This document shows positions 27,391 to 36,345 of a stretch of 64,000 nt of DNA, piece after piece. The stretch spans positions 1-64,000 of the forward strand of contig NZ_WTYT01000002.1 of NCBI RefSeq assembly GCF_009827595.1, written 5' to 3'. Below the pieces are notes generated by a model. It had not been told where the DNA came from, made no database searches, and was given only the letters and a program-made list of their open reading frames with translations. How positions within the stretch are numbered: the first letter of the stretch is position 1; each line of letters opens with the position of its first letter. Made by a program: the position numbers and the translations under genes. The stretch is from Altericroceibacterium endophyticum (GTDB lineage Bacteria > Pseudomonadota > Alphaproteobacteria > Sphingomonadales > Sphingomonadaceae).

Positions 27391-28896
27391 TCAATGCACC
27401 CATTCCGTTTCGCGGCCCGCGATCGTCACCTTGCGGGTTCCGTGCAATGGCCAGAGCGGTTCGGGCAAGGTATCGTTGTAGTCCCGCAAACGCTCCTGCA
27501 GCGTCGCGCGAATTTCCGGGTGCCGGGCTGAAACATCGGTCCGTTCCCAAGGATCTTCGGCAAGGTCGAACAGACGTGTTTCGTTCCAATCCTGCGAATG
27601 CCACAGTTTGTACCGGCCATGGCGGATCGCGGAAACCGGCGCCTGGCTCCAGAACAGATCTCTGTTGTCCATCGTATCGCCTGCAAGCATCGGAACCACG
27701 TTCTCGCCATCGGTCGTGAACGGGGCGCCCTCGGGGGAAGCGGCCGCCATGATCGTTGGCGCGAGGTCGAGCGAACTCACGGGCGTATCGACCTTGCCCT
27801 GCCGGTGGAGCCCTGCCGGCCAGGAGAGAATGAAAGGCACCCGCGTCCCGCCTTCGAGATAGGTGAATTTGCCGGAGCCGAAGGGGTTGGAATTGTCGCA
27901 AAATCCGAGAAAGTCCGGGCAGCCATTATCGGACAGAAAGACAATCATCGTGTTGTCGCGAAGGCCGCGTTCTTCCAGTCTGTCCAGCAGCCGGCCGACA
28001 TCGTGATCCAGCGCCGCGATCATGGCCACATAGGTGCGCCTTACGGGGTCCTTTATATGGCTGACGCGATCATAATATTCCTGCGGAACCTGCAACGGCC
28101 AGTGGGGCGCGTTATAGGCTGCATAAGCAAAGAATGGTTCGTGCTTGTCCGCGCTGCGATCGATGAAATCCAGCGTGCGACCGGTGATCTCGAAAGTCAG
28201 ATAGCGATGCGGTATCGCCACCGGCTGGCGGGCAGCACCTTCGAACAGCCGGTGATTGCCATGCCGTAATTCGATTTCCTTGCGGCCATCCTTTGTCGGC
28301 GTGGTGACGAGACCAGGCGTGTCCGGGTCTGCATAGATCGACTCCCCGGCGAGAAAGCCGAAAAACTCATCAAAGCCGCGATTGGTCGGGTAATATTCCG
28401 CCTGCGTTCCGAGATGCCACTTGCCGAAGGCGGCAGTGTTGTAGTGCTGGCGTTGCAATCGTTCCGCGATCGTTTCGACCGAGGTGGGAATACCCGCATT
28501 GGCATCGGCAGGCCTGTTCTCGGTAATATTATAGGTGAAACCGAAAGACGCCGGAGCGCGGCCCGTTAACAGACCTGCGCGCGAAACGGCACAAACCGAT
28601 GCCGCGACATATCCATTGGTAAAAGCAACGCCGGTGGACGCCAAACGATCGATATTGGGGGTCGGATAAGCTCCGCTGTTATAGGCAGAGACATCGGGAT
28701 AGCCCAGATCATCCGCCAGGATCACCAATATATTCGGCCGCGATATATCCGCGAATACCGGTTGCGCCACAGGTGTGTCAGATTGCGCTGCGGCCTCGAC
28801 ATTCGCGCCGTGCTCGGCAGAAGGCAGGGCACAGGCCGACAGGCCGGTGGCCAGCATCGAAGCGCATATCAGAGAACCATATCCTGCATTGCGCAT
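27391..28896 (-). CDS. Sulfatase with atypical CAVSR motif (lipoprotein)
   Basis: This is a 501-residue S1 sulfatase. The N-terminal signal ends LSAC and suggests a lipoprotein. The metal site is LVILADDLGYPD at about 57-68. Where CxPSR or CxASR is normal, it has CAVSR from Cys102, followed by AGLLTGR. Other active-site parts (FGKWHLGT, VFLSDNGCPD) are intact. ATG 28896 has GGAG upstream and lies 2 bases after the preceding sulfatase stop. Whether valine at the third motif position still allows formylglycine formation is unclear. Confidence 0.92.
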   Translation of the reverse strand: MRNAGYGSLICASMLATGLSACALPSAEHGANVEAAAQSDTPVAQPVFADISRPNILVILADDLGYPDVSAYNSGAYPTPNIDRLASTGVAFTNGYVAASVCAVSRAGLLTGRAPASFGFTYNITENRPADANAGIPTSVETIAERLQRQHYNTAAFGKWHLGTQAEYYPTNRGFDEFFGFLAGESIYADPDTPGLVTTPTKDGRKEIELRHGNHRLFEGAARQPVAIPHRYLTFEITGRTLDFIDRSADKHEPFFAYAAYNAPHWPLQVPQEYYDRVSHIKDPVRRTYVAMIAALDHDVGRLLDRLEERGLRDNTMIVFLSDNGCPDFLGFCDNSNPFGSGKFTYLEGGTRVPFILSWPAGLHRQGKVDTPVSSLDLAPTIMAAASPEGAPFTTDGENVVPMLAGDTMDNRDLFWSQAPVSAIRHGRYKLWHSQDWNETRLFDLAEDPWERTDVSARHPEIRATLQERLRDYNDTLPEPLWPLHGTRKVTIAGRETEWVH

Positions 28897-28898
28897 GA

Positions 28899-30827
28899 TC
28901 ACTCCCCCCCCGGCTTGGGGTGCTTCATAATTCTGTCCCATTCGAAAATTTCCATCGCGGGATCATATGTCCCGTCCAGCACTGCGGAGAGGTAACGCGC
29001 TGCGTTACGATAATAGACGGTGTCGCTCTCGGCGGCGGCCTTGATCTCCGGAAGCGCAGGACGGGCAGCTTCTCCCATCAGCGTGAGCACATTAATGGCC
29101 TGCAGCCTGACCCATTCGCACTCGCTCTGGGCCATCAGGGCGCCGAGAATATCGGCGGCTTCTTCTTCATGGCCGATCCGCGCTGCCGCTTCCGCTGCTG
29201 CGACGCGCAATTGCGGCACATCGTCGCCGCGCATCACCGTCAATATGCGCTCTTCATTTGCGCGGGCAGCCGCCCCCAGAATGGCGCATCCTTTCGCTGC
29301 CCAGTACCGCATGACCGGATGATCATGCTCCATATTCTCACCGAGAAGAACGAGATTGGCAGGATCACCCTGAGCAGCCATCGCGGCCAGTTGCATGATA
29401 TCCTGCAAGGGATAAGCTCCCGGCACGCGGCTTTCCGCCCATCCCATGAGGCCAAGGCCTTCGGGAATAAAACCATTATCGTTGATGCGCAGCATATGGG
29501 CATCCAGCGCCGCGCTCATTTCGGAAATACGCCCCTGCTGCCCGGGATCCTCAGCCAGATTGCTGAGCTGGTCGGGGTCGCTTTCGAGATCATAGAATTC
29601 AATCGCAGGGCGTGGTTCGAAGGCCCTGCTCTGCAGCGCGTCGAGCCTGCCTGCGCGGAAAGCCCGGTCCCAATCCTGATACCCCCGGGCGAGCCAGGCG
29701 AAGGCCTGATACTGCACGGCGGGCAGATGCGGAAGATAATTGCGGATATATCGGTAACGACCATCGGTCACCGTGCGGACGAAATCGTAGCGTTCATCCA
29801 TCCGATTGCGCATGCCGAAGGCATAAGGCTGAGCAGCCTTTGCAGATTCTCCCAGGAAAGCGCTGCCCTGCATCGTCCCGGGAACTGCGAGGCCCGCCAG
29901 TGACAGCACCGTCGGCACAAGATCGACGAAGCTGACCGGAGCCCTGACTTCGCTTCCCGGTGCGCCCGGCGCCAGATGCTTCCATTTCTCCGGGAAACGG
30001 ACAATCAGCGCGCAGCGCAGACCTTCATCGTAACAATAGCGTTTTGACCGCGGCAAAGAGCCGCCATTGTCCGAATAATAGAAGACGATCGTGTCTTCAT
30101 CCAGACCGTCCTCTTCCAGCTCCGCCAGTTGCTGCCCGACCTGAGCATCCATCTTTTCCATGAGATTGTAATAGGTGGCGTAATCGCCCCGGATACCGTC
30201 AGTATCGGGCAGATAACGCGGTACGCGAACATCCTCGGGGCCGACCCGGCCAGTGACCGGCGTCAACAGGCGCGATTCATGCGTCGTCATATAGTTGAAA
30301 ACGGACATGAAAGGCTGATTGCGATCCGGCCGGTCACGCCAATGCGCGGTTTTGCCCTGATCGCTCCAGATTCTCTCCGGCTCGACATCACAATTGTAGT
30401 CGGTCTTGTGATTGTTCGAGCAGAAATATCCGGCGCTGCGCAAATGTTCGGGATAGGTCCGCAATTGAGAGGGCAGATGCGCCTTCGCCCGCATCTGATG
30501 CGCCGGGCCGCAGCTTTCGGGATAAATGCCGGTCAGGATCGCAAAGCGAGTGGGGGCACAGACCGGCGCATTGCTGTATGCGTTGCGGTACAGCACGCCC
30601 TCCCGCGCGAGGCGGTCGATATTCGGTGTATGGGCGATCTTGTCTCCATAAGCGCCGATGAAAGGGTTGTTGTCTTCGCTTACCAGCCAGAGAATATTGG
30701 GCCGCGAAGCGGAGCCGGAAGTCCCGCCCCCTGCCCTCGCCGCAGCCTGAGCCGAAGCCAGCCCGGACAAAACCGCGCCGCCCGCGCCAACGATCGCGCT
30801 GCGTCTGTCGATCGAAAACCCGCCCAT
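28899..30827 (-). CDS. Sulfatase (CAPTR type) with C-terminal HEAT repeats
   Basis: This 642-residue protein has a Tat-like signal (DRRSAIVGAGGAVLSGLAS), a sulfatase domain with LWLVSEDNNP at 47-55 and CAPTR from Cys90, and FYYSDNGG at about 250. From about residue 480 it carries helical repeats of the PBS-lyase HEAT type (VMRYWAAKGCAILG, LRVAAAEAAARIG, VRLQAINVLTLMG, YYRNAARYLSAVL). The repeats may bind a partner or glycan. Its start lies 2 bases after the stop of the upstream sulfatase. Confidence 0.93.
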   Translation of the reverse strand: MGGFSIDRRSAIVGAGGAVLSGLASAQAAARAGGGTSGSASRPNILWLVSEDNNPFIGAYGDKIAHTPNIDRLAREGVLYRNAYSNAPVCAPTRFAILTGIYPESCGPAHQMRAKAHLPSQLRTYPEHLRSAGYFCSNNHKTDYNCDVEPERIWSDQGKTAHWRDRPDRNQPFMSVFNYMTTHESRLLTPVTGRVGPEDVRVPRYLPDTDGIRGDYATYYNLMEKMDAQVGQQLAELEEDGLDEDTIVFYYSDNGGSLPRSKRYCYDEGLRCALIVRFPEKWKHLAPGAPGSEVRAPVSFVDLVPTVLSLAGLAVPGTMQGSAFLGESAKAAQPYAFGMRNRMDERYDFVRTVTDGRYRYIRNYLPHLPAVQYQAFAWLARGYQDWDRAFRAGRLDALQSRAFEPRPAIEFYDLESDPDQLSNLAEDPGQQGRISEMSAALDAHMLRINDNGFIPEGLGLMGWAESRVPGAYPLQDIMQLAAMAAQGDPANLVLLGENMEHDHPVMRYWAAKGCAILGAAARANEERILTVMRGDDVPQLRVAAAEAAARIGHEEEAADILGALMAQSECEWVRLQAINVLTLMGEAARPALPEIKAAAESDTVYYRNAARYLSAVLDGTYDPAMEIFEWDRIMKHPKPGGE

Positions 30828-30829
30828 AC

Positions 30830-32518
30830 TTATTTCCGCGACGCAGGAACGTAGGTTTTGCCTTCCTCATCGGCTTTCAGCTTCGCTTCAGTGTCAGGGA
30901 AGTAGCCGTTGAACTTGGTCGGAAGGTTGGGTTCGACATACCAGCGATCGGGGAAATCGGCTGCACGCGGGCCGTCCTTTTTCCGCCAGACCAGCCCTTC
31001 GCTGGTGCGTTCGCCATAGGGAATATCGTGACGCCCATCATTATTGGCGAGCTGTTCGTAAAGCGCACGGCGCAGCTCGATCTTCTTGTCGAGATAGGCA
31101 GGGTCGTTAATGAGATTGTGCATCTCCTCAGGATCCTTGTCGAGATCGTACAGCTCCTCCAGATCCCAGACGCCGTGATACTGGATATATTTCAGGCGAT
31201 CGCGCTCGATTGCGAAGGTGGTCGGGGTTTGGGGGAAGCTCCATTCCCAGTAATATTCATAGACGAAATCGTCTGACTTCCATTGTACGTCATCGACTTT
31301 GCCGGTCGCCAGCGGCAGGAAGCTTTTTCCTTCCATCTGACTAGGCTCCGGCACCCCGGCGACATCCAGAAATGTCGGGGCGAGATCCAGATTGCGGACC
31401 ACGGATTCCACCGTCTCATTTGCCGGCACATGCCCCGGCGCGTAAACCAGCATGGGGACCCGGACGGAAGGTTCATAGGCATTGCGCTTGTCGATCAGAC
31501 CATGATCGCCGAACAAATATCCATTGTCGGAATAGAAGACGACCATGGTGTTCTTATCGAGGTCGTTCTTGTGCAGATAACGCAGAATCCGGCCGAGACT
31601 GTCATCGACCGATGACAGGGTTTCGAAATAGCGCCGGACATAATCGTGGAAGTCCTCATCCGTGTGATACGGAAAGTCTACACCATGCCAGCTGTTGCGC
31701 TGATTCTGAACCCAGAGCGGCTTACCTTCGTTATTTTCGGGCGTGTCCTTCGCGCTCGCCGGCAAAGTCACATTCAGATCGGCATATTCGCCTTCGTGTT
31801 CAGGCGCGGGCTCAGGGTCGGAATGGACGGCCTTGTGGCTGAGATAAAGGAAGAAGGGCTGTGAATTGTCCTTGTCCTCCTTCAGCCAGTCGAGGGCGTA
31901 ATCGGTCAGTTCGGTGGTGATATATTCGCGGCGCTTTACATGTTCGCCATCGACATTGAGCATCTGCCGCTTGCCCTGTGCGATCTGTTCCGGGCTGAGC
32001 ATGTCAGTCGGGTAATATGTGCCCTGCCCCTTGAAACTGACCCAGCGGTCAAAACCAGGGCGCGGGGCGTCCGTATCATCGCCCATATGCCATTTGCCGA
32101 AGAAGCCCGTGCGGTATCCGGCACTCTGCATATAGCTGGGAAAGAAGATCAGACCTTCTTCCGAAGAGTTGTGATTATCGATTACACCATGATTGCGCGC
32201 AGTCTGTCCCGTCAGAATGGTCGCGCGGCTAGGCGAACAGAGCGAAGATGTGACGACTGCATTGGGAAAATAGCTTCCATTCTTGCGAAGGAAGTCGATA
32301 TTCGGCGTCTTCAGCCCAGGGGTGAGAAATCCCATCGCATCAAAGCGCAAATCATCCACCAGCACGAAAATGACGTTCATCGGCTTTTCGGCCTGGCGCT
32401 GGCTTGTTGCCGGCGCACTCTCCGGGGTTTGGGCCTCGGCCGCCAGAGGGGACAAAGCCGCCAAGAGAGCACCGCTCGCCATCGCCAATTTCCACAGACT
32501 CTTGCCACGATTAGCCAT
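30830..32518 (-). CDS. Secreted sulfatase (CSPSR type)
   Basis: This is a 562-residue S1 sulfatase. Signal peptide MANRGKSLWKLAMASGALL ends in AEA. The metal site is VLVDDLRFDAMG at 52-63, with the formylglycine motif CSPSR from Cys94. FFGKWHMGDD and VFYSDNGYLFGDHG follow. ATG 32518 has AAAGG upstream. It is the first intact gene of a four-sulfatase operon and starts 2 bases after the stop of the truncated FGE frame. Confidence 0.94.
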   Translation of the reverse strand: MANRGKSLWKLAMASGALLAALSPLAAEAQTPESAPATSQRQAEKPMNVIFVLVDDLRFDAMGFLTPGLKTPNIDFLRKNGSYFPNAVVTSSLCSPSRATILTGQTARNHGVIDNHNSSEEGLIFFPSYMQSAGYRTGFFGKWHMGDDTDAPRPGFDRWVSFKGQGTYYPTDMLSPEQIAQGKRQMLNVDGEHVKRREYITTELTDYALDWLKEDKDNSQPFFLYLSHKAVHSDPEPAPEHEGEYADLNVTLPASAKDTPENNEGKPLWVQNQRNSWHGVDFPYHTDEDFHDYVRRYFETLSSVDDSLGRILRYLHKNDLDKNTMVVFYSDNGYLFGDHGLIDKRNAYEPSVRVPMLVYAPGHVPANETVESVVRNLDLAPTFLDVAGVPEPSQMEGKSFLPLATGKVDDVQWKSDDFVYEYYWEWSFPQTPTTFAIERDRLKYIQYHGVWDLEELYDLDKDPEEMHNLINDPAYLDKKIELRRALYEQLANNDGRHDIPYGERTSEGLVWRKKDGPRAADFPDRWYVEPNLPTKFNGYFPDTEAKLKADEEGKTYVPASRK

Positions 32519-32520
32519 TG

Positions 32521-32880
32521 TTAAGCACCTTTCAAATCTTGCTGCGAACCAAGCTCGACACCGCGTATGATGCAGCGAAATCCGATATGGCTCGTTGAAC
32601 TGTCCAGCGCCTGGGGATGGCGCGCTGCAGGGCGGTAGCGCTGGCAATAGCTTTCAGCGCATAAATGACTGCCGCCCTTCTGAACTCTGCAGGGAATCCT
32701 TACATCAGGAAAAGACGGATCGAAACTTTCCCGCATGCGCGCGCCCATCATCGAGGTGCAGGAAATCGGTGAAGCTTCCGGATATACGCTTAGATTTCGA
32801 TCCGCCTGGAATGATAAACCGGGATGCCAAAGGCCCGATAAACGAAGATCGGCGCGATCAGTCACTATCCCTTTCGGCAT
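32521..32880 (-). pseudogene. Internally deleted formylglycine-generating enzyme (FGE) frame
   Basis: This 119-codon frame has a good start (AGAGGA 6 bases before ATG 32880). Residues 22-40 ([19 protein letters not shown]) resemble the N-terminal start of FGE domains. From about residue 52 it reads [13 protein letters not shown], then [20 protein letters not shown] and STSHIGFRC, the C-terminal third of FGE including the copper-binding cysteine pair CxxxxC. The middle 150-200 residues are absent with the frame kept. FGE converts the sulfatase cysteine to formylglycine, so this copy is unlikely to work alone. Confidence 0.72.
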
Positions 32881-32939
32881 TATTTTCCTCTCGCACTGAA
32901 ATCGTCAACCTTATACGGCCGTACGATCTTATTAGAATT

Positions 32940-32975
32940 TAGCGCTACATATTCGGTGCGCAGATATCATGTCAA
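32940..32975 (-). promoter_or_regulatory. Promoter and operator of the FGE-remnant/sulfatase operon
   Basis: On the reverse strand TTGACA (32975-32970), an 18-base spacer, and TATGTA (32951-32946) form a sigma-70-like promoter. The palindrome TAGCGCTA (32940-32947) overlaps the last bases of the -10. A second 10-bp palindrome, TACGGCCGTA, lies at 32914-32923 downstream of it. The rest of 32881-33261 shows no gene. Confidence 0.65.
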
Positions 32976-33139
32976 TGCCATTTCCCGGCACCCAATCGTC
33001 GCCTCGACGAAAGGATGACCACATTCCGCGCGGACGCTGCACAGACTGCTGTCTAGTGGCAAGAATGCATCACTACGGCGAATTCGCCAAGTGGTCATCA
33101 GTTTGAACCGCTTCTATTCCAAAAACACACAGATCTGGG

Positions 33140-33173
33140 TTGACGCCCCAATTTTCAGATTTATGTAGCGCTA
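33140..33173 (+). promoter_or_regulatory. Promoter and operator of the sulfatase-locus TonB receptor
   Basis: TTGACG (33140-33145), a 16-base spacer and TATGTA (33162-33167) form the promoter. TAGCGCTA (33166-33173) overlaps the -10 in the same geometry as the divergent sulfatase promoter, which suggests one repressor for both. Confidence 0.65.
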
Positions 33174-33261
33174 TAAATTCGCCGGGTAGAGCGGATTTGT
33201 TCGCCGCTGCAAATTGTCAGCGTGCGGCGTCCAAACGTTCAATAAACAGGGAGAGATCTTC

Positions 33262-35547
33262 ATGACGAACCGTTTTCGTAAGTCCAGTCGCACCGTTTTG
33301 ACCAGCGCAAGTGTACTGGCGCTGTGTGTCGTTTCCGGCCAGGCCTATGCGCAAGAGAGCGCTCAATCAGATAGTGATTTCGATGCGAATGCCATCGTTG
33401 TCACCGCCAATCTGCGCGAACAAACGCTGGAAGAAGTTCCCTTGGCAGTGTCTGTCGTTTCAGGTGAGCGACTTGATGCAGTGGGCGTAGGCGGCATCGA
33501 AGCCATCACCGACACGGCCCCCTCGCTTACCTTCACCAAGGGGGACAATCCCTCCAATTCATCTCTCTCCATCCGTGGCATCGGCACCAGCGCCTTCTCG
33601 GTCGCCGTTGAGCCAGCCGTTTCAGTCGTGGTTGATGGCGTTGTGATGGCGCGTGCCGGTCAGGGCTTTCAGGATCTGATCGACGTCAAGCGTGTCGAAG
33701 TTCTTCGCGGCCCCCAGTCGACCCTGTTTGGCAAGAACGCTTCAGCCGGCCTCATCTCCGTCACGACCGAAGACCCGAGTGATTATCTTACTGGGAAAGT
33801 TGATGCGAGCCTTGCAGAAGGTGGCGAATATTCGGTCCGTGGTTCCGTGTCCGGTCCGCTGAGCGAGACCACCGGCCTTCGCCTGAGCGGCTTCTACAAG
33901 CAGTTCGATGGCTTCATCGACAACGTTTCAGGAATTGGTGACGACAAGCGCGCCGGGTATGAAAATTACGGTTTCCGCGGCAAACTGCGGTTCGAGCCCA
34001 GCAGTGATCTCAACATCACTCTGATTGGCGATTATCGTAGCGGTTTCGACAATTCGACGTTTACGATGCGCAAGGTCTATTCCGACGCCTATCGCAACGC
34101 TCTTGCACCCGTTGTCCCCTCCGCAGAAAACCGCACAGTCAACATCAACGCCCCCACCGACAACAACACCGAGCAATGGGGCGCATCGGGCAAGATCGAA
34201 TATGATTTTGCTGACAATTGGCAGCTGACGTCGATCACCGCCTATCGCGAATGGTCTTTCTCCGGAAACAGCGATGTTGATGCTACGTCGTTGACCCAGC
34301 CGGTACAGGGCGTGAACCTCTGGGACGTCAATAGCGGCAACACAGATCTCAGTCAGAAGTCTCAGGAATTGCGATTTGCCTCAGGCGATCTCGGCGGTTT
34401 CGATATTCTCTTTGGTGGCTTTGCATTCCGGCTCAACGCCGACCGGAGCTTTTTGCGGCGGCAACAATTCGCCAATGGCACCAACCGGTCCGGCCAGTTT
34501 AACGGATCGACCGAAACCACCAACCTTGCTGCCTTTATCAGCACCAACATCTATCTTGGTGACACCACCGAAATGTTCGGCGGTTTGCGTCTGATCCACG
34601 AAAAGCTCGAATATGAAGCCTTCCGCGATCCCGCCAATGTTCTGGTTCCCGGAGATGTCCCGCTCGGCGGTGCAGCCGGCACAGCAGTGGACTTCGCAGG
34701 CTCGACTACAGACACCTCTGTGGTTGGTAAGATCGGCATCAGGCAGCAGGTTTCCGATTTTGGCAATGTCTACGCAAGCTATGCCCGCGGCTATAAGGGC
34801 AAAGGCTTCAATCTGATCTTTGCCACGCAGGAAAGTTATGAGCCGGTCGACGCGGAGAAGTCAGACGCGTTCGAAATTGGCGCCAAGTTGACGACGCTCG
34901 ACCGCAGCCTGTCACTTAACCTGGCTGCGTTCTATACCAAATATAAGAACTTCCAGGGCCAGGCCCAAATTCCTGGCGATGTAGCGTTTTTGCTCCTCAA
35001 TGCGGGTGAAGTATCTACCAAGGGTATCGAAGCGGAAGCCAGCTTCACCCCGACGGATCTGACCACTCTGAGCCTGGGCGCGACATTCCTCGATGCTCAG
35101 ATCGACGAATATCCGCTTGGACCTTGCTATCTGTTCCAGACGGAGGCCGAAGGCTGCGTTAACGGAGTTCAGGATCTGACTGGCGGTGACTTGCCAAATG
35201 CGCCCGATGTTCGTCTGACCGGCTTCGTCAAGCAGGTAATTCCTTTCGGTGACTCGCTTCCTTTCGATGGCTTCGTACAGTCGAACTTCGTCTATCAGAG
35301 CAAGGTGCAGTTCGGGCTCGATCAGGATCCAACCACCCGTCAGAAGGGCTACGGCGTCGTAAATGCCGCGCTTGGCCTTGAATCCAAGGATGACAGATAC
35401 TCGCTCACTTTCTTTGTGCGCAACATCTTCGACCAGAACTATGCTGGGTACATCTTCTCTTCCGGCTTCAACGGCGGACGCGTGTATCAGCAGGTGGTTC
35501 GCGACGCCTCGCGCTATGTTGGCGTGAAAGCATCTTACAGCTTTTAA
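33262..35547 (+). CDS. TonB-dependent receptor of the sulfated-glycan locus
   Basis: This 761-residue outer-membrane receptor has a signal peptide ending AYAQ, TonB box NAIVVTANLREQ, plug with LSIRGIGTS and VLRGPQSTLFGKNASAG, and a barrel closing with YVGVKASYSF. ATG 33262 has AGGGAGAG upstream. It is divergent from the sulfatase operon, shares operator-like sites with it, and is followed by a strong terminator, so it probably imports the sulfated oligosaccharide or its products. No SusD partner is present, as expected for proteobacteria. Confidence 0.95.
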   Translation: MTNRFRKSSRTVLTSASVLALCVVSGQAYAQESAQSDSDFDANAIVVTANLREQTLEEVPLAVSVVSGERLDAVGVGGIEAITDTAPSLTFTKGDNPSNSSLSIRGIGTSAFSVAVEPAVSVVVDGVVMARAGQGFQDLIDVKRVEVLRGPQSTLFGKNASAGLISVTTEDPSDYLTGKVDASLAEGGEYSVRGSVSGPLSETTGLRLSGFYKQFDGFIDNVSGIGDDKRAGYENYGFRGKLRFEPSSDLNITLIGDYRSGFDNSTFTMRKVYSDAYRNALAPVVPSAENRTVNINAPTDNNTEQWGASGKIEYDFADNWQLTSITAYREWSFSGNSDVDATSLTQPVQGVNLWDVNSGNTDLSQKSQELRFASGDLGGFDILFGGFAFRLNADRSFLRRQQFANGTNRSGQFNGSTETTNLAAFISTNIYLGDTTEMFGGLRLIHEKLEYEAFRDPANVLVPGDVPLGGAAGTAVDFAGSTTDTSVVGKIGIRQQVSDFGNVYASYARGYKGKGFNLIFATQESYEPVDAEKSDAFEIGAKLTTLDRSLSLNLAAFYTKYKNFQGQAQIPGDVAFLLLNAGEVSTKGIEAEASFTPTDLTTLSLGATFLDAQIDEYPLGPCYLFQTEAEGCVNGVQDLTGGDLPNAPDVRLTGFVKQVIPFGDSLPFDGFVQSNFVYQSKVQFGLDQDPTTRQKGYGVVNAALGLESKDDRYSLTFFVRNIFDQNYAGYIFSSGFNGGRVYQQVVRDASRYVGVKASYSF

Positions 35548-35572
35548 GATCTAACGGGCTCTCCCATGGGAA

Positions 35573-35605
35573 GGCGGCAGCTTAGTCTGCCGCCTTTTCT
35601 TTTTG
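35573..35605 (+). terminator. Rho-independent terminator after the TonB receptor
   Basis: GGCGGCA pairs with TGCCGCC around an 8-base loop and is followed by TTTTCTTTTT. Confidence 0.9.
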
Positions 35606-35643
35606 GTTCAAAGATTCCGGGCTGCCCTTAGGTAGTAATATCT

Positions 35644-35690
35644 GAAAGTGAATTTCGTTCGATCAACTGGTAATCTACCAGTTCACTTTC
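35644..35690. repeat. Nested inverted repeats
   Basis: The outer arms GAAAGTGAA (35644-35652) and TTCACTTTC (35682-35690) are perfect 9-bp inverted repeats. The inner arms AACTGGTA (35665-35672) and TACCAGTT (35676-35683) are perfect 8-bp arms around ATC and overlap the outer right arm. The site lies between the receptor terminator and the integrase remnant. It could be an operator, a recombination site or an element end. Confidence 0.6.
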
Positions 35691-35746
35691 CATTGTGGCG
35701 CGATCGTGCCATTTGACTTCCCATCATTTCATGAAGCCGCGCTTTG

Positions 35747-36345
35747 TTAAATTGAAACAGCACCCCATGACAAGCACGCTATGGCTGCACTCTGCCTTCG
35801 CGATCTGGCGGAAGCTATTGCCCTAGTTTGCGCCATAGCCTCACCCTTGGCCTTCGTAGCGCTGTTGAAAGCAATACGTTCAGAAGGCCCATAGATACTG
35901 GCAGCCGTGTGACGCAGATCGTGGAGCCGGACGCCGTCTAGACCTTCTTTTGCGCAGACACGTATCCATGCCGTACGAAAGTTGATCATATGACCGGTCG
36001 TGCCTTCACCGGGAAGAATGAACTCACTGGCTCACTCTTCGGCACGTTGATTATCCAGTACGATCAAGGCCGCCTCACTCAGAAACAAGGTTCTTGCTCC
36101 AGTTTTGCTATCGGAGAGCTCAATCACCTTGCGTTCACGGTCAACCCACTCCCATCTGGCTGACAGACCTCGTTTAACCGCGCTCCCGTCAGCAGTAGCA
36201 TGCGCACAGCGTTGGCCGCAGAAGCTGTCAGATCGCTGGGAGCCACCATCACCTCCAGTGTCTGACCGTGGGAGCCGGTGGTCATCCAGCGCTGGCGCCC
36301 TACTCGCGGCCACCACCTTTTGTCCGATATGTGACTAGGTAACGC
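35747..36345 (-). pseudogene. Broken tyrosine-recombinase (phage integrase) gene
   Basis: Reading leftwards, one frame gives RVGRQRWMTTGSHG, then a jump to a domain with AVRMLLLTGARLNEV (integrase box I with its arginine). A frame change follows and the next frame reads LSARWEWVDRERKVIELSDSKTG and ALIVLDNQRAE before a stop. It resumes with FILPGEGTTGHMINFRTAWIRV and LHDLRHTAASIYG (box II HxLRH). The region with the nucleophilic tyrosine is not recognisable. Deletions, a frameshift and stops show it is inactive. It marks the right edge of the sulfatase locus. Confidence 0.85.

Noticed and set aside
32636-32643. TAGCGCTG, one base off the sulfatase-locus operator
   Set aside because: It lies inside the FGE frame and is not palindromic. 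A similar TAGCGCTG at 35857-35864 lies in the integrase remnant.
22036-35547. Fucoidan- or carrageenan-specific utilisation locus
   Set aside because: No fucosidase, endo-fucoidanase or carrageenase family gene is present. The GH3 and sulfatases do not fix the glycan.
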